Positions 25,097 to 34,800 of a stretch of DNA of 36,377 nucleotides are shown in pieces. The translations under genes were made by a program, and so were the position numbers. The notes under the pieces were generated by a model. It saw only the letters and a program-made list of their open reading frames with translations, searched no databases and was not told the origin of the DNA. Source of the stretch: Phycisphaerales bacterium (GTDB taxonomy: Bacteria; Planctomycetota; Phycisphaerae; Sedimentisphaerales; Anaerobacaceae); NCBI GenBank assembly GCA_020352515.1, contig CP070678.1:1356735-1393111 (forward strand), given 5' to 3'. The first letter of the stretch is position 1, and each line of letters starts with the position of its first letter.

Positions 25097-25674
25097 GAAG
25101 TTTCATGCCGGCCCGGGACAACGCCTGCCGCCGCATAACCCCGTCTCTCCGCCCGCCCAAAAGATTTCCCACAAAATCGCAAAAATACCCTCAACAATCC
25201 CTCCTCCTGCTCCGCCGTATGCAACGAAGGTCGGAATTCCGTACAACAGGCAACACCGGCCGTAAGCCGGAAAATCGTTAGAAGCTCTATTCCTATGAGT
25301 CCTTGTAGAGAACGTGCTTGTGAAGCCGTGAGGAAAATTTCTAAACAAAATCGAAATTTGCTTCCCGTGTTTTCCCCCGTTTCCTGCAAGTACGTGCAGA
25401 AGGGTGGTTTTGGTACGGCAAATCCCTCGTAGCTAAGAACAATAGGGCCGGACCGCTTTGCAGGCGCGCCGGAATTGAAATGCTCTGCGTTTTTAATGCA
25501 TTAACAGGGTTTTGGTGACTTCTACAAGAGAACATAGCTAATTGATTGTCCAGCACGTATGAAAATCTTGGAGCTTCAAATGCTCTCAAGCCGCCTGTGT
25601 GAGACTCTCGTACGCACTCAATGCGTGTTGGGGAAACAAGAATTATCATTACATTTTTGGGGAAGGACTACGTT
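25097..25674. other. Non-coding stretch before the giant secreted protein
   Basis: About 580 bases with no supported gene. It contains only small dyads (CCGGC/GCCGG at 25256-25270; CTGCA/TGCAG near 25386-25401). I found no convincing promoter or riboswitch, although a long leader for the gene at 25675 is possible. Open frames here lack ribosome sites and family features. Confidence 0.5.
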
Positions 25675-28600
25675 ATGTGCAGGAGAATTCTGACAATTAT
25701 AGCCGTGGCGACGCTCGCAATCGCCGTCGGCCGAGTTCAGGCGGAAACGATTACCGTGCCCAACGGCGATTTTGAATTGATTTACAAACCGGGCTCGACC
25801 ACCATCACGGGGCAGTTATCACCCGCCGGTGGCAGTTGGACGCAGGGCGTAGGACCAAATTGCCCCATAGATAGCGGAGAGTATGCCTTTTCCGACGAAA
25901 CCACCGGCACCGAGGCCGATATTCCCGGGTGGCTTGGGTACGACAGGGACGGGTGGATCGCTTGGGGCGGCACGTACGGACGCGACCAGACCACCGGAAA
26001 CCTTCAGGGTTCCGTGGCAAACCAGACCAATCATACTCCGGGTGGCTTGAATTGCTACTTGGCCAACGGCGGCGGTTGGGGCAATCCGGCCGGTGGGCTG
26101 ATCGTCTCGGAGACCTCTCTCGGCAACATCCTGAGCGACTGCACCTATACGCTTTCGATGTACCGCAATGGCGACGCGACTCCTGTGGTGCTTAATCTGT
26201 TGGCTAACGGAGCAGTGCTGACGCCCACTTCCTCGGTGGATCCGAACAGCGCCGGCTGGCAGGAATACTCCCGGACGTATGAAGCTGAAGACCTTACCAG
26301 CTACGTTGGCCAGGCTATGACGATTGTGTTGGGCGTCGGCCGCGACGCCAGCGGCGCCCAAAGCCAGTTCGACGACGTATCGCTTAGCTACTACGTTCTC
26401 GGTCCGCCGGGCCAGGCCACTGACCCTACTCCGGATGATGGTGCGATAGGAATCTGGACCGGTGCAGACGTGATTCTGAGCTGGACCGCCGGATTCGACT
26501 CGGATTCCTCTGACGTCTATTTCGGTACGGACCCGACTCCCGATAGCGGCGAATTCCAGGGCAATCAAGTCGAGACTTCTTTCAACGCGGGCACCCTGAA
26601 TGCCGAGACGACCTACTACTGGCGTATCGACTCAGTCAATACCCTGGGAACAACCACCGGTGAGGTCTGGAGCTTTACTATGAATGAGACGCCAGGCCCG
26701 GGCAGGAATACTTTTTTGGTGCCGATTACTTCTACTGGTGCCGGTTGGCAAGAGCTTGCATACCTCGCGGCTGTGCCGGCGTCTGCTGTGGCCAATACGG
26801 ATGAACCGTCGGTCATCGCACTGGATGAGTCCGGCGCAATGCCTGATGAGGTCTATTGGTATCTGAGCCGGTACAATCCCAATGCCTACACTATCGACCC
26901 TTGCAGTTCACTCGACGAGGTAGCTTGTTACCTCGCGGGGACCTTCTGGACGACAACAACAACTACCGTTGTGCTGTGCGACGAGAACGATTTTGCCGGC
27001 GCTCTGGCAGCCTCGGCGCTCGCCGGGCGACTGGAAGTTCCATTATTGTTCTTTGACGGATCAACCGGACTATCCGCCGCGGCTCTTAACATCATCGACA
27101 ACGACCTGCAATGTGCCACGGCCCTCACGGTCAGCGGCAACAGCACCGTAACCAGTCAGTTGTCGGGAATTAGCGTTTCCCAGACTTCTCTGGCCGACGC
27201 TGACGACATACTCGGCTGGATGATCAATAACGATCTTCCCGTCGATTACTTTGCGGTCTGCAATCCAAATGACCGTACTGCCGGTAAGGTGCCTAAAACC
27301 TCGATCACTGCCGCGCTGATGGCCGCAGCCAGAGGAGGCGCTGTTATACCATTGGCTTATGATACCGTCTGGAAAGAGATTTTCACCCACACTGACACTA
27401 CAACCAGTCAGCCTTCAGGTGCTCCCGGAAGTGTAACAGGAACATGGCTGCTTGGCACCCTTACGCTTGATACCTATAGCTACGATTATGTGCTGGCGTG
27501 TGCAATTCAAGACCCATGGTACGATAAAGCTAACATCGACTTCAACAATGACGGTGATTACGGAGATCCCGGTGAAGGCCCTTTCACATCGGCTGACACG
27601 GTGACGATCGGTGGAAAAGACTATTCGATTACCGTAGGGCCATATACCCCCGGTGACGTAAAGTTCACGTATCCGATCATCAGTAAGATAAAGACAGACC
27701 TGTCCAGCTACTACACAACCCTGGGCGAGGACTATCCTGCGTATATTTGCATTACGGGTTATTTCGACACCATTCCTCCGGCAATCCAGGACAATGCCGG
27801 TACGTATGTAGATGTTGAAGACATACCAAACGATCATGTTATCGGCGAAATTGACGCTGACGATTTCCAGGATGTTGCCGTTGGACGTATAGTGGGCAAT
27901 TCTTTGCTCGCTACAACATTACTGGGCGCCCGTTCGGTAACGTATGACGATCTTGTCGGCGATCCCAACGATTGGGCTAATAAGGCAAAGATACTGGTCG
28001 GGCATGGTTTCGAGGACTGCAGACATTACACCCATAGAAAGCTGGAAAACGTTGGCTTTAACGTCTCAGAATATCTCTTGAAAGATATTGACCTGGAAGA
28101 TATCCCCACGGACTGGATGGTTAACATGGGTGCGATCGTTCAGGAGGACCATGCCGGCGCCCAGGGAATAGGCTATCATATTGGTGCCATACTGCCTGAG
28201 GAGCTTCAGTACGCAACATCGCCTTATATTGTCGAAGTCGGCGGTTGTGTCAGCGCAGGTATTGATTGCGTTCCGCTTGACCAATGCGGCTCACTGCGAG
28301 CACTGCAAAAGGGCGCCATCGCGTGGATGGGAACGATGAGGGGTACTCCCGGAATTAAACAACAGTCCCGGCACGAAATATGGACCAAACTGTGCTCCGG
28401 CGACATGACTCTGGGACAGGCATTCAGGGACGCTTTGCACATTCTCAGGCTTTGGGAGCTTGAAGGCGACAGCGGTTATAGTATATATTGCCGTCGTAAT
28501 ATTATGCTATACGGCGATCCGGCACTCAACCCTTATACTCCCTCGGCTCCGAGCGTTGCACCCGCATACCTTGCGGTTAACGGCAGCAATCTGACCGCGA

Positions 28601-30750
28601 CGGGGCCGCAGACATGGTGGTACGATATACAAGGGACAGATCCTGAGAATTACATCTGGCATGGGCCGGGACTGACAGGCCAGCCTGATAAGCACAAACG
28701 ACTCTTGGGTACAAGATATACAACCAATGGAACCATCACCAATCTAATCCAGGAAGGCGGAATACCTTCTGTGCTGGGTTGGCCCACCGGTACTGCCTAC
28801 ATCGACGAGCACAGAGACGGCAGCGAAACTGCAACATGGAGATGCCGCCTGATAGATTACGATATCCTGGACGGTATTGTTGACTATTACGACAACGACA
28901 TCAATTATACCGTTACTGTCAGTGGCGGCGGCACAGTAACTCCGACAGTGCTAAATTCCCGGGCGACCAACCTCACCGAAACCTCAGCCAGGCTAAACGG
29001 TCTGCTGCGTTACACCGGTACCGAGACCGGCGATACCGACCCGACAGTTACTATCTATTGGGGTGACAACGACGGTGGTACAACCGCAGGCAACTGGGAT
29101 TACAGCGAAGCCATCGGCGCCAAGCGCGGTTCAGAGACGTTCTCTGCGGATATTTCCAGTCTCAGTAGTGCTACGACATACTACTTCCGATGCTGTGCGA
29201 CCAACTCAGCCGGTAGTGACTGGGCCGATGCGACCACGCAGTTCGTCACACCTGGCACACCGGCAGTCACCGCACCGACGGTAGTCAACTCCGCCGCAAC
29301 AAGCATCACCAGCAATTCGGCCAGGCTCAACGGTCAGGTGACCGATACCGGCGGTGAAAACCCCACGGTTACCATCTACTGGGGCGACAATGACGGAGGC
29401 ACAACACCTGGCAACTGGGATAACAGCGAGAACATGGGCACTCAGTCCGGCACGTTCTACAAGGACATCTCAAGTCTCGATCCCTCTACGACGTACTATT
29501 TCCGTTGTTACGCGACCAACTCCGGCGGCAACGACTGGGCCGATTCGACCGCCCAGTTCGATACCCTCGCCGCTGGAAGTGGAACCGGCTTGAAGGGCGA
29601 TTACTATGACAACATGGACTTTACCGCGTTCACACTGACCCGAACCGATGCCACGGTCAACTTTGACTGGGGCACCGGTTCGCCCGATCCGTCGATTGGC
29701 CCAGATACTTTCTCTGTCCGCTGGACCGGCGAGGTTGAGCCGTTGTTCTCCGAGACCTATACATTCAAGACTAATTCTGATGACGGCGTACGGCTGTGGG
29801 TCAATAGCCAACTGATTATCGACAACTGGACCGATCACGCCCCCACCGACGACACCGGAGACATCGCTCTTTCGGCCGGAGTCAAGTATGATATTACGCT
29901 TGAATACTACGAAAACGGTGGTGGGGCGGTCATCAAGCTTTACTGGTCAAGTACGAGCCAGACCGAAGAGATAATCCCGCAGACCCAGTTGTATCCGGCT
30001 GTGGCTGACACCACACCCCCGACGCCCGACCCTGCCGCCTTTGCTGTTGCCCCGTACGCCACCGGCACTACCTCCATCAGTATGACGGCAACCACCGCGA
30101 CCGACGAATCCGGCGTCGAGTACTACTTCACCTGCACCGCAGGCGACGGCAACGACAGCGGCTGGCAGGACAATACGACCTATGAGGATGTCGGTCTGTC
30201 ACCGAGTACGCAGTACACCTATACCGTTATGGCTCGTGATAAATCACCAAACCAGAACACCACCGCGCCATCCGCTGAAGAATCCGCAACTACCGACCCG
30301 GTCGGGCCCGTCGTGGTCTTCGCTGATAACTTCGAATCCGCCGACGACTGGACAAACCTCTGGACCGCGTATGGACAGTGGGTCCGCACTACCGACTTGA
30401 AGCACGACGGAAGCTACAGCGCGGAAATCGACGGCGACGTCACCGACTCGGCACTCGTATCCACAACCATTGATGTCACCGGAAAATCTTCTGCAACAAT
30501 CACTTTCTGGTGGTACATCGACAATGGACTGGACGCCGGAGAATACATCGCCTTCGATACCGACACCGGCTCCGGCTGGGTCCAGCAGGCGGACCGCAAG
30601 GGCAACGTCGATAAGGAAAGAACCTGGGCCGCAGAGAGTATCGTCGTTGATGTCAGCGCCACAAACACCCTGACCATTAGGTTCAGGGGCAAGATGAACG
30701 ACCACCGCGAAGATGCTTACGTCGATCAGGTGGAGGTCTCCGCTCAGTAG
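25675..30750 (+). CDS. Giant secreted multidomain protein with C25 peptidase-like core, FN3 and PA14 domains
   Basis: 1691 residues, signal peptide ending VGRVQA (1-22). Order: jelly-roll 'NGDFE' domain (about 24-240); FN3-like module (about 246-340); a large region (343-960) that contains a CWB2-like ALAGRLEVPLLFFDGS stretch and ends with MLYGDPALNP, usual at the end of gingipain-type domains; two near-identical FN3 modules (about 1088-1300); a PA14 domain (LKGDYYDNMDF, NSDDGVRLWVNSQLIIDNW, about 1302-1440); another FN3; and a C-terminal beta sandwich (1543-1691). In the core H826 (QEDHAGAQG) and C858 (VGGCVSAG) are 32 residues apart, as in the gingipain His/Cys dyad (33). A carbohydrate-binding peptidase is likely but unproven. 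GGAAGGA seven bases before the ATG; the 54 bases of open frame upstream were not used. Confidence 0.82.
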   Translation: MCRRILTIIAVATLAIAVGRVQAETITVPNGDFELIYKPGSTTITGQLSPAGGSWTQGVGPNCPIDSGEYAFSDETTGTEADIPGWLGYDRDGWIAWGGTYGRDQTTGNLQGSVANQTNHTPGGLNCYLANGGGWGNPAGGLIVSETSLGNILSDCTYTLSMYRNGDATPVVLNLLANGAVLTPTSSVDPNSAGWQEYSRTYEAEDLTSYVGQAMTIVLGVGRDASGAQSQFDDVSLSYYVLGPPGQATDPTPDDGAIGIWTGADVILSWTAGFDSDSSDVYFGTDPTPDSGEFQGNQVETSFNAGTLNAETTYYWRIDSVNTLGTTTGEVWSFTMNETPGPGRNTFLVPITSTGAGWQELAYLAAVPASAVANTDEPSVIALDESGAMPDEVYWYLSRYNPNAYTIDPCSSLDEVACYLAGTFWTTTTTTVVLCDENDFAGALAASALAGRLEVPLLFFDGSTGLSAAALNIIDNDLQCATALTVSGNSTVTSQLSGISVSQTSLADADDILGWMINNDLPVDYFAVCNPNDRTAGKVPKTSITAALMAAARGGAVIPLAYDTVWKEIFTHTDTTTSQPSGAPGSVTGTWLLGTLTLDTYSYDYVLACAIQDPWYDKANIDFNNDGDYGDPGEGPFTSADTVTIGGKDYSITVGPYTPGDVKFTYPIISKIKTDLSSYYTTLGEDYPAYICITGYFDTIPPAIQDNAGTYVDVEDIPNDHVIGEIDADDFQDVAVGRIVGNSLLATTLLGARSVTYDDLVGDPNDWANKAKILVGHGFEDCRHYTHRKLENVGFNVSEYLLKDIDLEDIPTDWMVNMGAIVQEDHAGAQGIGYHIGAILPEELQYATSPYIVEVGGCVSAGIDCVPLDQCGSLRALQKGAIAWMGTMRGTPGIKQQSRHEIWTKLCSGDMTLGQAFRDALHILRLWELEGDSGYSIYCRRNIMLYGDPALNPYTPSAPSVAPAYLAVNGSNLTATGPQTWWYDIQGTDPENYIWHGPGLTGQPDKHKRLLGTRYTTNGTITNLIQEGGIPSVLGWPTGTAYIDEHRDGSETATWRCRLIDYDILDGIVDYYDNDINYTVTVSGGGTVTPTVLNSRATNLTETSARLNGLLRYTGTETGDTDPTVTIYWGDNDGGTTAGNWDYSEAIGAKRGSETFSADISSLSSATTYYFRCCATNSAGSDWADATTQFVTPGTPAVTAPTVVNSAATSITSNSARLNGQVTDTGGENPTVTIYWGDNDGGTTPGNWDNSENMGTQSGTFYKDISSLDPSTTYYFRCYATNSGGNDWADSTAQFDTLAAGSGTGLKGDYYDNMDFTAFTLTRTDATVNFDWGTGSPDPSIGPDTFSVRWTGEVEPLFSETYTFKTNSDDGVRLWVNSQLIIDNWTDHAPTDDTGDIALSAGVKYDITLEYYENGGGAVIKLYWSSTSQTEEIIPQTQLYPAVADTTPPTPDPAAFAVAPYATGTTSISMTATTATDESGVEYYFTCTAGDGNDSGWQDNTTYEDVGLSPSTQYTYTVMARDKSPNQNTTAPSAEESATTDPVGPVVVFADNFESADDWTNLWTAYGQWVRTTDLKHDGSYSAEIDGDVTDSALVSTTIDVTGKSSATITFWWYIDNGLDAGEYIAFDTDTGSGWVQQADRKGNVDKERTWAAESIVVDVSATNTLTIRFRGKMNDHREDAYVDQVEVSAQ
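28945..29568 (+). repeat. Two tandem FN3 module copies
   Basis: Consecutive modules of about 310 bases share the words TVTIYWGDNDGGTT, GNWD, DISSL and TTYYFRC, with many silent differences between copies. This indicates an old internal duplication kept by selection on the protein, not a recent copy. Confidence 0.75.
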
Positions 30751-30793
30751 CAGAACAAGCTGCATCAAGCAGCAAAAAAATAGACAGCTCTGT

Positions 30794-30866
30794 CTTGCGC
30801 CAGGGCCTGACACCCTTACCGCTGCCGCGATAAAGGTGCCCGCAAATCCCAATACCCTGGCGCAAG
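30794..30866. repeat. Long imperfect stem-loop with 12-bp perfect outer arms
   Basis: CTTGCGCCAGGG (30794-30805) pairs perfectly with CCCTGGCGCAAG (30855-30866). Nested inside, CACCCTTA (30811-30818) pairs with TAAAGGTG (30831-30838) at seven of eight positions. It lies 44 bases past the stop of the giant gene and has no T-run after it. It may be an mRNA 3' stabiliser or a REP/MITE-like element. Confidence 0.6.
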
Positions 30867-31068
30867 CCCCTGCTGCGCCCCCTTAACCCTCCACCCCCGC
30901 CCGCCCACATCCCGGCGAGAGCCCTTCTCTCTTCACGCCCCGCTCTCCAAACAATCGTCTCCCCCCTTGTCATACCGAGGGCCGCTACAAGGCTGGTACC
31001 AAATCGCCCCTGTTTGGCGACAGCATTGTTCGGCCCGGCAGCAGTGCCCCTGCTCACCTCACTACCAA

Positions 31069-31109
31069 GCAATCAACCTTCCTTGGAAGAAATTGGGAAG
31101 GTTGATTGC
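31069..31109. repeat. 14-bp perfect inverted repeat
   Basis: GCAATCAACCTTCC (31069-31082) and its exact complement (31096-31109) with a 13-base loop. No T-run follows on either strand. It could be a mobile-element end, a REP-like unit or a structured RNA hairpin. Confidence 0.6.
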
Positions 31110-31311
31110 GCCTCCCCGAACAATCCGCCCCCTCATCCCCAAAAGGCCCTCCCGCAAACGCGCCAGCACTCCCGTTTCCTGCACAGCGCCGCCCCACCCC
31201 CTGTTTTCCCCTCCTGCACATGTTTGAGCCTGCCGGATCGCACCTGCCGCCTCGCCAATATGAACCTTGACTACTTCTCAAGCACGTACTGAGCCCGGTT
31301 GCGGTGAGCTT

Positions 31312-31344
31312 GTCGAATCCGTCGAAGGGTCGAATCCGTCGAAG
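31312..31344. repeat. Tandem 17-base direct repeat
   Basis: GTCGAATCCGTCGAAGG occurs at 31312-31328, and its first 16 bases again directly after at 31329-31344. Each unit itself contains TCGAA..TCGAA halves. Confidence 0.5.
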
Positions 31345-31501
31345 TATAGCCTCGATGCCCTCGCGGCCAAACCGACCCCGTTTCCGCGTTTCTGAGCGAA
31401 TATAGGCGTCTCTTCCTTTCCCCTTCTTCCAACTGCCGATCTCCTGCGGAGTCCAGCCTTCCAAAATACGCTCCCCATTGCCAACGTGCCGGTTACAGAG
31501 C

Positions 31502-31530
31502 TTGCCTTTTCGACCGGCGTCTGATATCAT
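31502..31530 (+). promoter_or_regulatory. Sigma70-like promoter of the dikinase-like gene
   Basis: TTGCCT (31502-31507), 17-base spacer, TATCAT (31525-31530). Predicted start near 31537, leader about 66 bases. Confidence 0.45.
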
Positions 31531-31602
31531 GTAAGAGTAACAAACAGCAATGGAGTGCAATCTGCCGGCGCGGGCAATTTGGCTCCGAGAGGAAAGACGA
31601 AG

Positions 31603-34600
31603 ATGGCGTGTCCAAGACGGGCGAGACTGGGGCGGGCTGTATTTTGTAGTTTCCTTGCGCTTGCGGTGTCTGCAGGTTCGTGCGAAGCGGATATTCCCCC
31701 TTCGAAATACTGGAAGAATACGATTGCATTTCCCGATGAGCCCTTTCGTGCGATTCCGACGGACTCACACGATCCCGGGTGGGTGAAGTTCACGATTCTC
31801 CTGGAGCCCTACGATGCCAACCTCGTCTATTTTCAGGACTGCCGGGAATACAAATTCCACTATGATTTCGCCACCAACCTGCTGACGCCGTTTCTGGGCA
31901 TGACCCCGGCGAATTTCGATGCGGTGACACTCTACGAGCAGGAGCAGGCCGCTATTCTCGGCGCTGTAATCATGCCGCCGAACATCGGGGTGCCCAAGCC
32001 TTTTGAATTCCCGGAATACGGGATTCAGCTTGTTCGACGCGATCCGTATACGAAGGAGCAGGTCGCGGAGTTGTTCGAGTTGGTCAAGTCGAAGATTGTA
32101 GCGGCCCCTGGAGTGCAGGCGTTCTACTTCCCGACGTACGAACAGATGCCGATTGCCGAGGCTTACAAGGAGTGGTTCGAATCACAGGGCATCCCCGTCG
32201 GTTCGGCCGCGAGGTGGTCGCCCGGCAACTCATGCTACTCAACGGGGTGGGCGCTGGGCGAGCTAAAGTACTTTCAGGGTCATAGCATCGATTACGCATA
32301 CCGGACAGGCCTGTTGGAGCCCAACGACATCTTGCTAACCGACGGCGTGCCGGCGGAGGTGCCCTCTGTTGCGGGGATAATCACGCTCTCGCCCTCGACT
32401 CCGAATTCACACGTTGCGATACTGGCCCGGACTTTCGGAGTCCCGTTTGCATACTTGTCCGTCGCCGACGACGCCGAGCGCGCCGAGCAGCTTGTCGGCC
32501 GCCGGGTTGTCCTTCGTGCGTTTGAGAAATGGTATGACTGGGACGTCGCGCTTATCGATGTCGAAGGCGTTCTCGACGAAGAGACTATCGCAGAGGTTCT
32601 AACGTTGAAGGCGCCGGCGCAGTTGCAAATACAGCCGATGGCTGACTACGGAGCATACAGCGCGTCAACGGACGGATTGGGGCCGTCGGACATTAAGTAC
32701 TTCGGGGGCAAGGCGGCGAATTTCGGGATACTCCGGCGGTCGATCGCGGACAATTCGCCCGTCGCCGTGGCGTTCTCATTCAACCTATGGAACGAGTATC
32801 TGGACCAGACCATCGCCACCGGCAGAACCCTGCGAGGCGAGATAGATAAGCTCCTTTCGGCTTATACGTATCCGCCCGACAACATGGCAATGCTCTCGAA
32901 CGATCTCGCTTACATCCGAGGTTTGTTCACGACCACATACATAACGAGCTTTACGCAGGACCAGAAGGATGCGGTGATCGGGATTCTCCAGGATCAGCAG
33001 TACGGTTTCGATCCCGAGCGTAAGATTCGGTTCAGGAGTTCGACGAACGTTGAGGACAGCAACGCGTTTACCGGCGCGGGCCTTTACGAAAGCTACAGCG
33101 GATGCCTTGCTGACGACCTCGATGGGGACAATTCGGGGCCATGTCTTTGCGATCCGACCGAGGCCAAAGAGCGGGGCGTGTTTCGGGCGATTCGCAAGGT
33201 GTTTGCGAGTTTCTACAACGACAACGCCTTTCTCGAAAGGTTGCGCTACAACGTCAACGAGCACGACGTGGGAATGGCACTGCTCGTCCACCACTCTTTC
33301 CCCGACGAAATCGAGCTGGCAAACGGTGTCGCGATAGCCGAGAAAAAGAACGAGTCGACTTGGCGAATAAGGCTGGCAACCCAATTGGGCGCGGTTTCCG
33401 TGGCGAATCCCGAGGACGGGTCGATACCCGAGGAAGTTGAAGTCAGTTACGGCACGTGGATAAACATGGACCTCGTTCGCAGTTCAAACCTCGTCCAGCT
33501 CGGCGGAACCGTATTGGTTTGGCAGGATGAATACGAGCAATTGGCCGCCCTTTTGGTAGCCGCGGCGCAGGAGTTCATGGCCGCCACCGGAAAGAGCAGA
33601 CCGGTTTTGGATTTTGAATACAAGAAGGTCGCACCGGACGGCAAGTTGGTAGTAAAGCAGATACGCGAAATTCCGCAGAGTGAGGATGTGCGGAGTGTCA
33701 CGCCGCTGCTTATCAATCAGCCGCTCGAATTCCGCACGCTGCAGGGTGAGTTCGGAACAGTCTTTGCGAACCATCGGTTGAAGTCACGATGGATCTTCGA
33801 GACAAAGAATATATGGCTCACAACGGAAAACCTGGCCGAATGCTTCTACTCGAATGCGAGCCTTGAATACAACGACAGCGGGCGAATTCGCTCGGTCACC
33901 GGCCAATTGCGCTCCTGGCCCTTCTTCGACTGGGCGGTTGTTGAGCGGGCAACAGGTTATCAGGTCGATACGTCCGCCGCGTGGCTTATGCATCACCTTG
34001 CCAACCCAAGGAGCTGCAGATTGAACGTTGAGGAGACCGCCATACTTGTGCGCCCCGCCGAAAATCCCATGCTCACTTTCGACGATCTTGGCCGCCCCAG
34101 GCTCGACGTCCAATACGACGCCCCCGTCGAAACGCGCAACAGCACCGGACGGACAACCACCGAGACCGAGTCGATCTGGCTTGTCCAGCCTCCGAAACCG
34201 CAGCCTGACGATCTTCCTCAGGAGCGGCAAATCACACTGCCGAAGGCCGGCATCTCCATCGACACGTCGTTTTACTGGCCCCCAACGCCCAAGGGCCAGC
34301 ATGCCGGCTATACCTCGCCCCTGATTCGCTGGGTCGAGACGGTGATTCAAGGGCTGGCAACCGAGCCGATAGTCCTCAAAGGTTGGCATTCGCAGACGTA
34401 CCATGCCGGCACCCACAACATCACCGAAGAGTTCCTGTTTGAGCCGGGCCTGGAGCCAGACCTGCCTGCAAACGTTCTGGACCAGTTACGGGCAAAGGAC
34501 GTTCGCATGATCTATGCTCACATACAGTATGATTTCGGCACCGGTGAGTGCTTCGTCCTGGACGAGGATACTTACGGCTTTGACCAGAACCTGTTCCTCC

Positions 34601-34776
34601 GCGCCGATATAGACGGCGACAAAGATGTTGACTTCGCCGACCTTGCCTTGCTTGGGCCTCAGTGGGGGCAAAGCTCCTGCGATACTTGCGGCGGCGCGGA
34701 TCTGACCGGAGATGGACGCGTCTCGCCCTCGGATCTGCGCGAGATCTGCGATAGCTGGCTGGCGACGGTCCCCTGA
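31603..34776 (+). CDS. Exported dikinase-like protein: phosphohistidine domain, ATP-grasp domain, dockerin
   Basis: 1057 residues. A basic n-region and hydrophobic core (RAVFCSFLALAVSAG) predict export. An unknown region (25-240) is followed by a PEP-utiliser/phosphohistidine domain, SPSTPNSHVAILARTFGVP (H270). Next comes a PPDK_N/ATP-grasp domain: KYFGGKAANFGIL (365-377), RFRSSTNVEDSNAFTGAGLY (476-495), and a closing VLDFEYKKV..LVVKQIREIP. There is no PEP-binding TIM barrel, and His precedes ATP-grasp, as in glucan water dikinases and unlike PPDK. An unrecognised beta-rich region precedes two EF-hand-like dockerin repeats (RADIDGDKDVDFADLALLG; GADLTGDGRVSPSDLREI) at the C-terminus. Start at 31603 chosen for GAGAGGA upstream and the signal peptide. 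Whether it binds ATP outside the cytoplasm is open; a binding-only role is possible. Confidence 0.8.
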   Translation: MACPRRARLGRAVFCSFLALAVSAGSCEADIPPSKYWKNTIAFPDEPFRAIPTDSHDPGWVKFTILLEPYDANLVYFQDCREYKFHYDFATNLLTPFLGMTPANFDAVTLYEQEQAAILGAVIMPPNIGVPKPFEFPEYGIQLVRRDPYTKEQVAELFELVKSKIVAAPGVQAFYFPTYEQMPIAEAYKEWFESQGIPVGSAARWSPGNSCYSTGWALGELKYFQGHSIDYAYRTGLLEPNDILLTDGVPAEVPSVAGIITLSPSTPNSHVAILARTFGVPFAYLSVADDAERAEQLVGRRVVLRAFEKWYDWDVALIDVEGVLDEETIAEVLTLKAPAQLQIQPMADYGAYSASTDGLGPSDIKYFGGKAANFGILRRSIADNSPVAVAFSFNLWNEYLDQTIATGRTLRGEIDKLLSAYTYPPDNMAMLSNDLAYIRGLFTTTYITSFTQDQKDAVIGILQDQQYGFDPERKIRFRSSTNVEDSNAFTGAGLYESYSGCLADDLDGDNSGPCLCDPTEAKERGVFRAIRKVFASFYNDNAFLERLRYNVNEHDVGMALLVHHSFPDEIELANGVAIAEKKNESTWRIRLATQLGAVSVANPEDGSIPEEVEVSYGTWINMDLVRSSNLVQLGGTVLVWQDEYEQLAALLVAAAQEFMAATGKSRPVLDFEYKKVAPDGKLVVKQIREIPQSEDVRSVTPLLINQPLEFRTLQGEFGTVFANHRLKSRWIFETKNIWLTTENLAECFYSNASLEYNDSGRIRSVTGQLRSWPFFDWAVVERATGYQVDTSAAWLMHHLANPRSCRLNVEETAILVRPAENPMLTFDDLGRPRLDVQYDAPVETRNSTGRTTTETESIWLVQPPKPQPDDLPQERQITLPKAGISIDTSFYWPPTPKGQHAGYTSPLIRWVETVIQGLATEPIVLKGWHSQTYHAGTHNITEEFLFEPGLEPDLPANVLDQLRAKDVRMIYAHIQYDFGTGECFVLDEDTYGFDQNLFLRADIDGDKDVDFADLALLGPQWGQSSCDTCGGADLTGDGRVSPSDLREICDSWLATVP

Positions 34777-34800
34777 TAGATCAGCCGCCTCCGCAAGCAG

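Larger units (their letters stand above)
30867..31501. other. C-rich non-coding stretch with repeats
   Basis: About 640 bases with strong strand bias (C-rich on plus), long runs of CCCC words and no supported gene. It holds the inverted repeat at 31069-31109 and the 17-base direct repeat at 31312-31344. The word GTGAGCTTGTCGAA at 31304-31317 resembles a dispersed palindromic repeat half seen in many bacterial genomes. Confidence 0.5.

Noticed and set aside
24903..25172. N-terminal extension of the small protein frame
   Set aside because: It would translate tRNA-Thr; the conserved-looking part begins only after 24902.
30761..30783. GCTGC/GCAGC hairpin plus A-run as a terminator of the giant gene
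   Set aside because: The run after the stem is A, not T, on the plus strand, and there is no minus-strand gene to end here.
31603..34776. Ordinary PEP synthase or pyruvate phosphate dikinase
   Set aside because: No PEP-binding TIM barrel, domain order reversed, and the protein has a signal peptide and dockerin.
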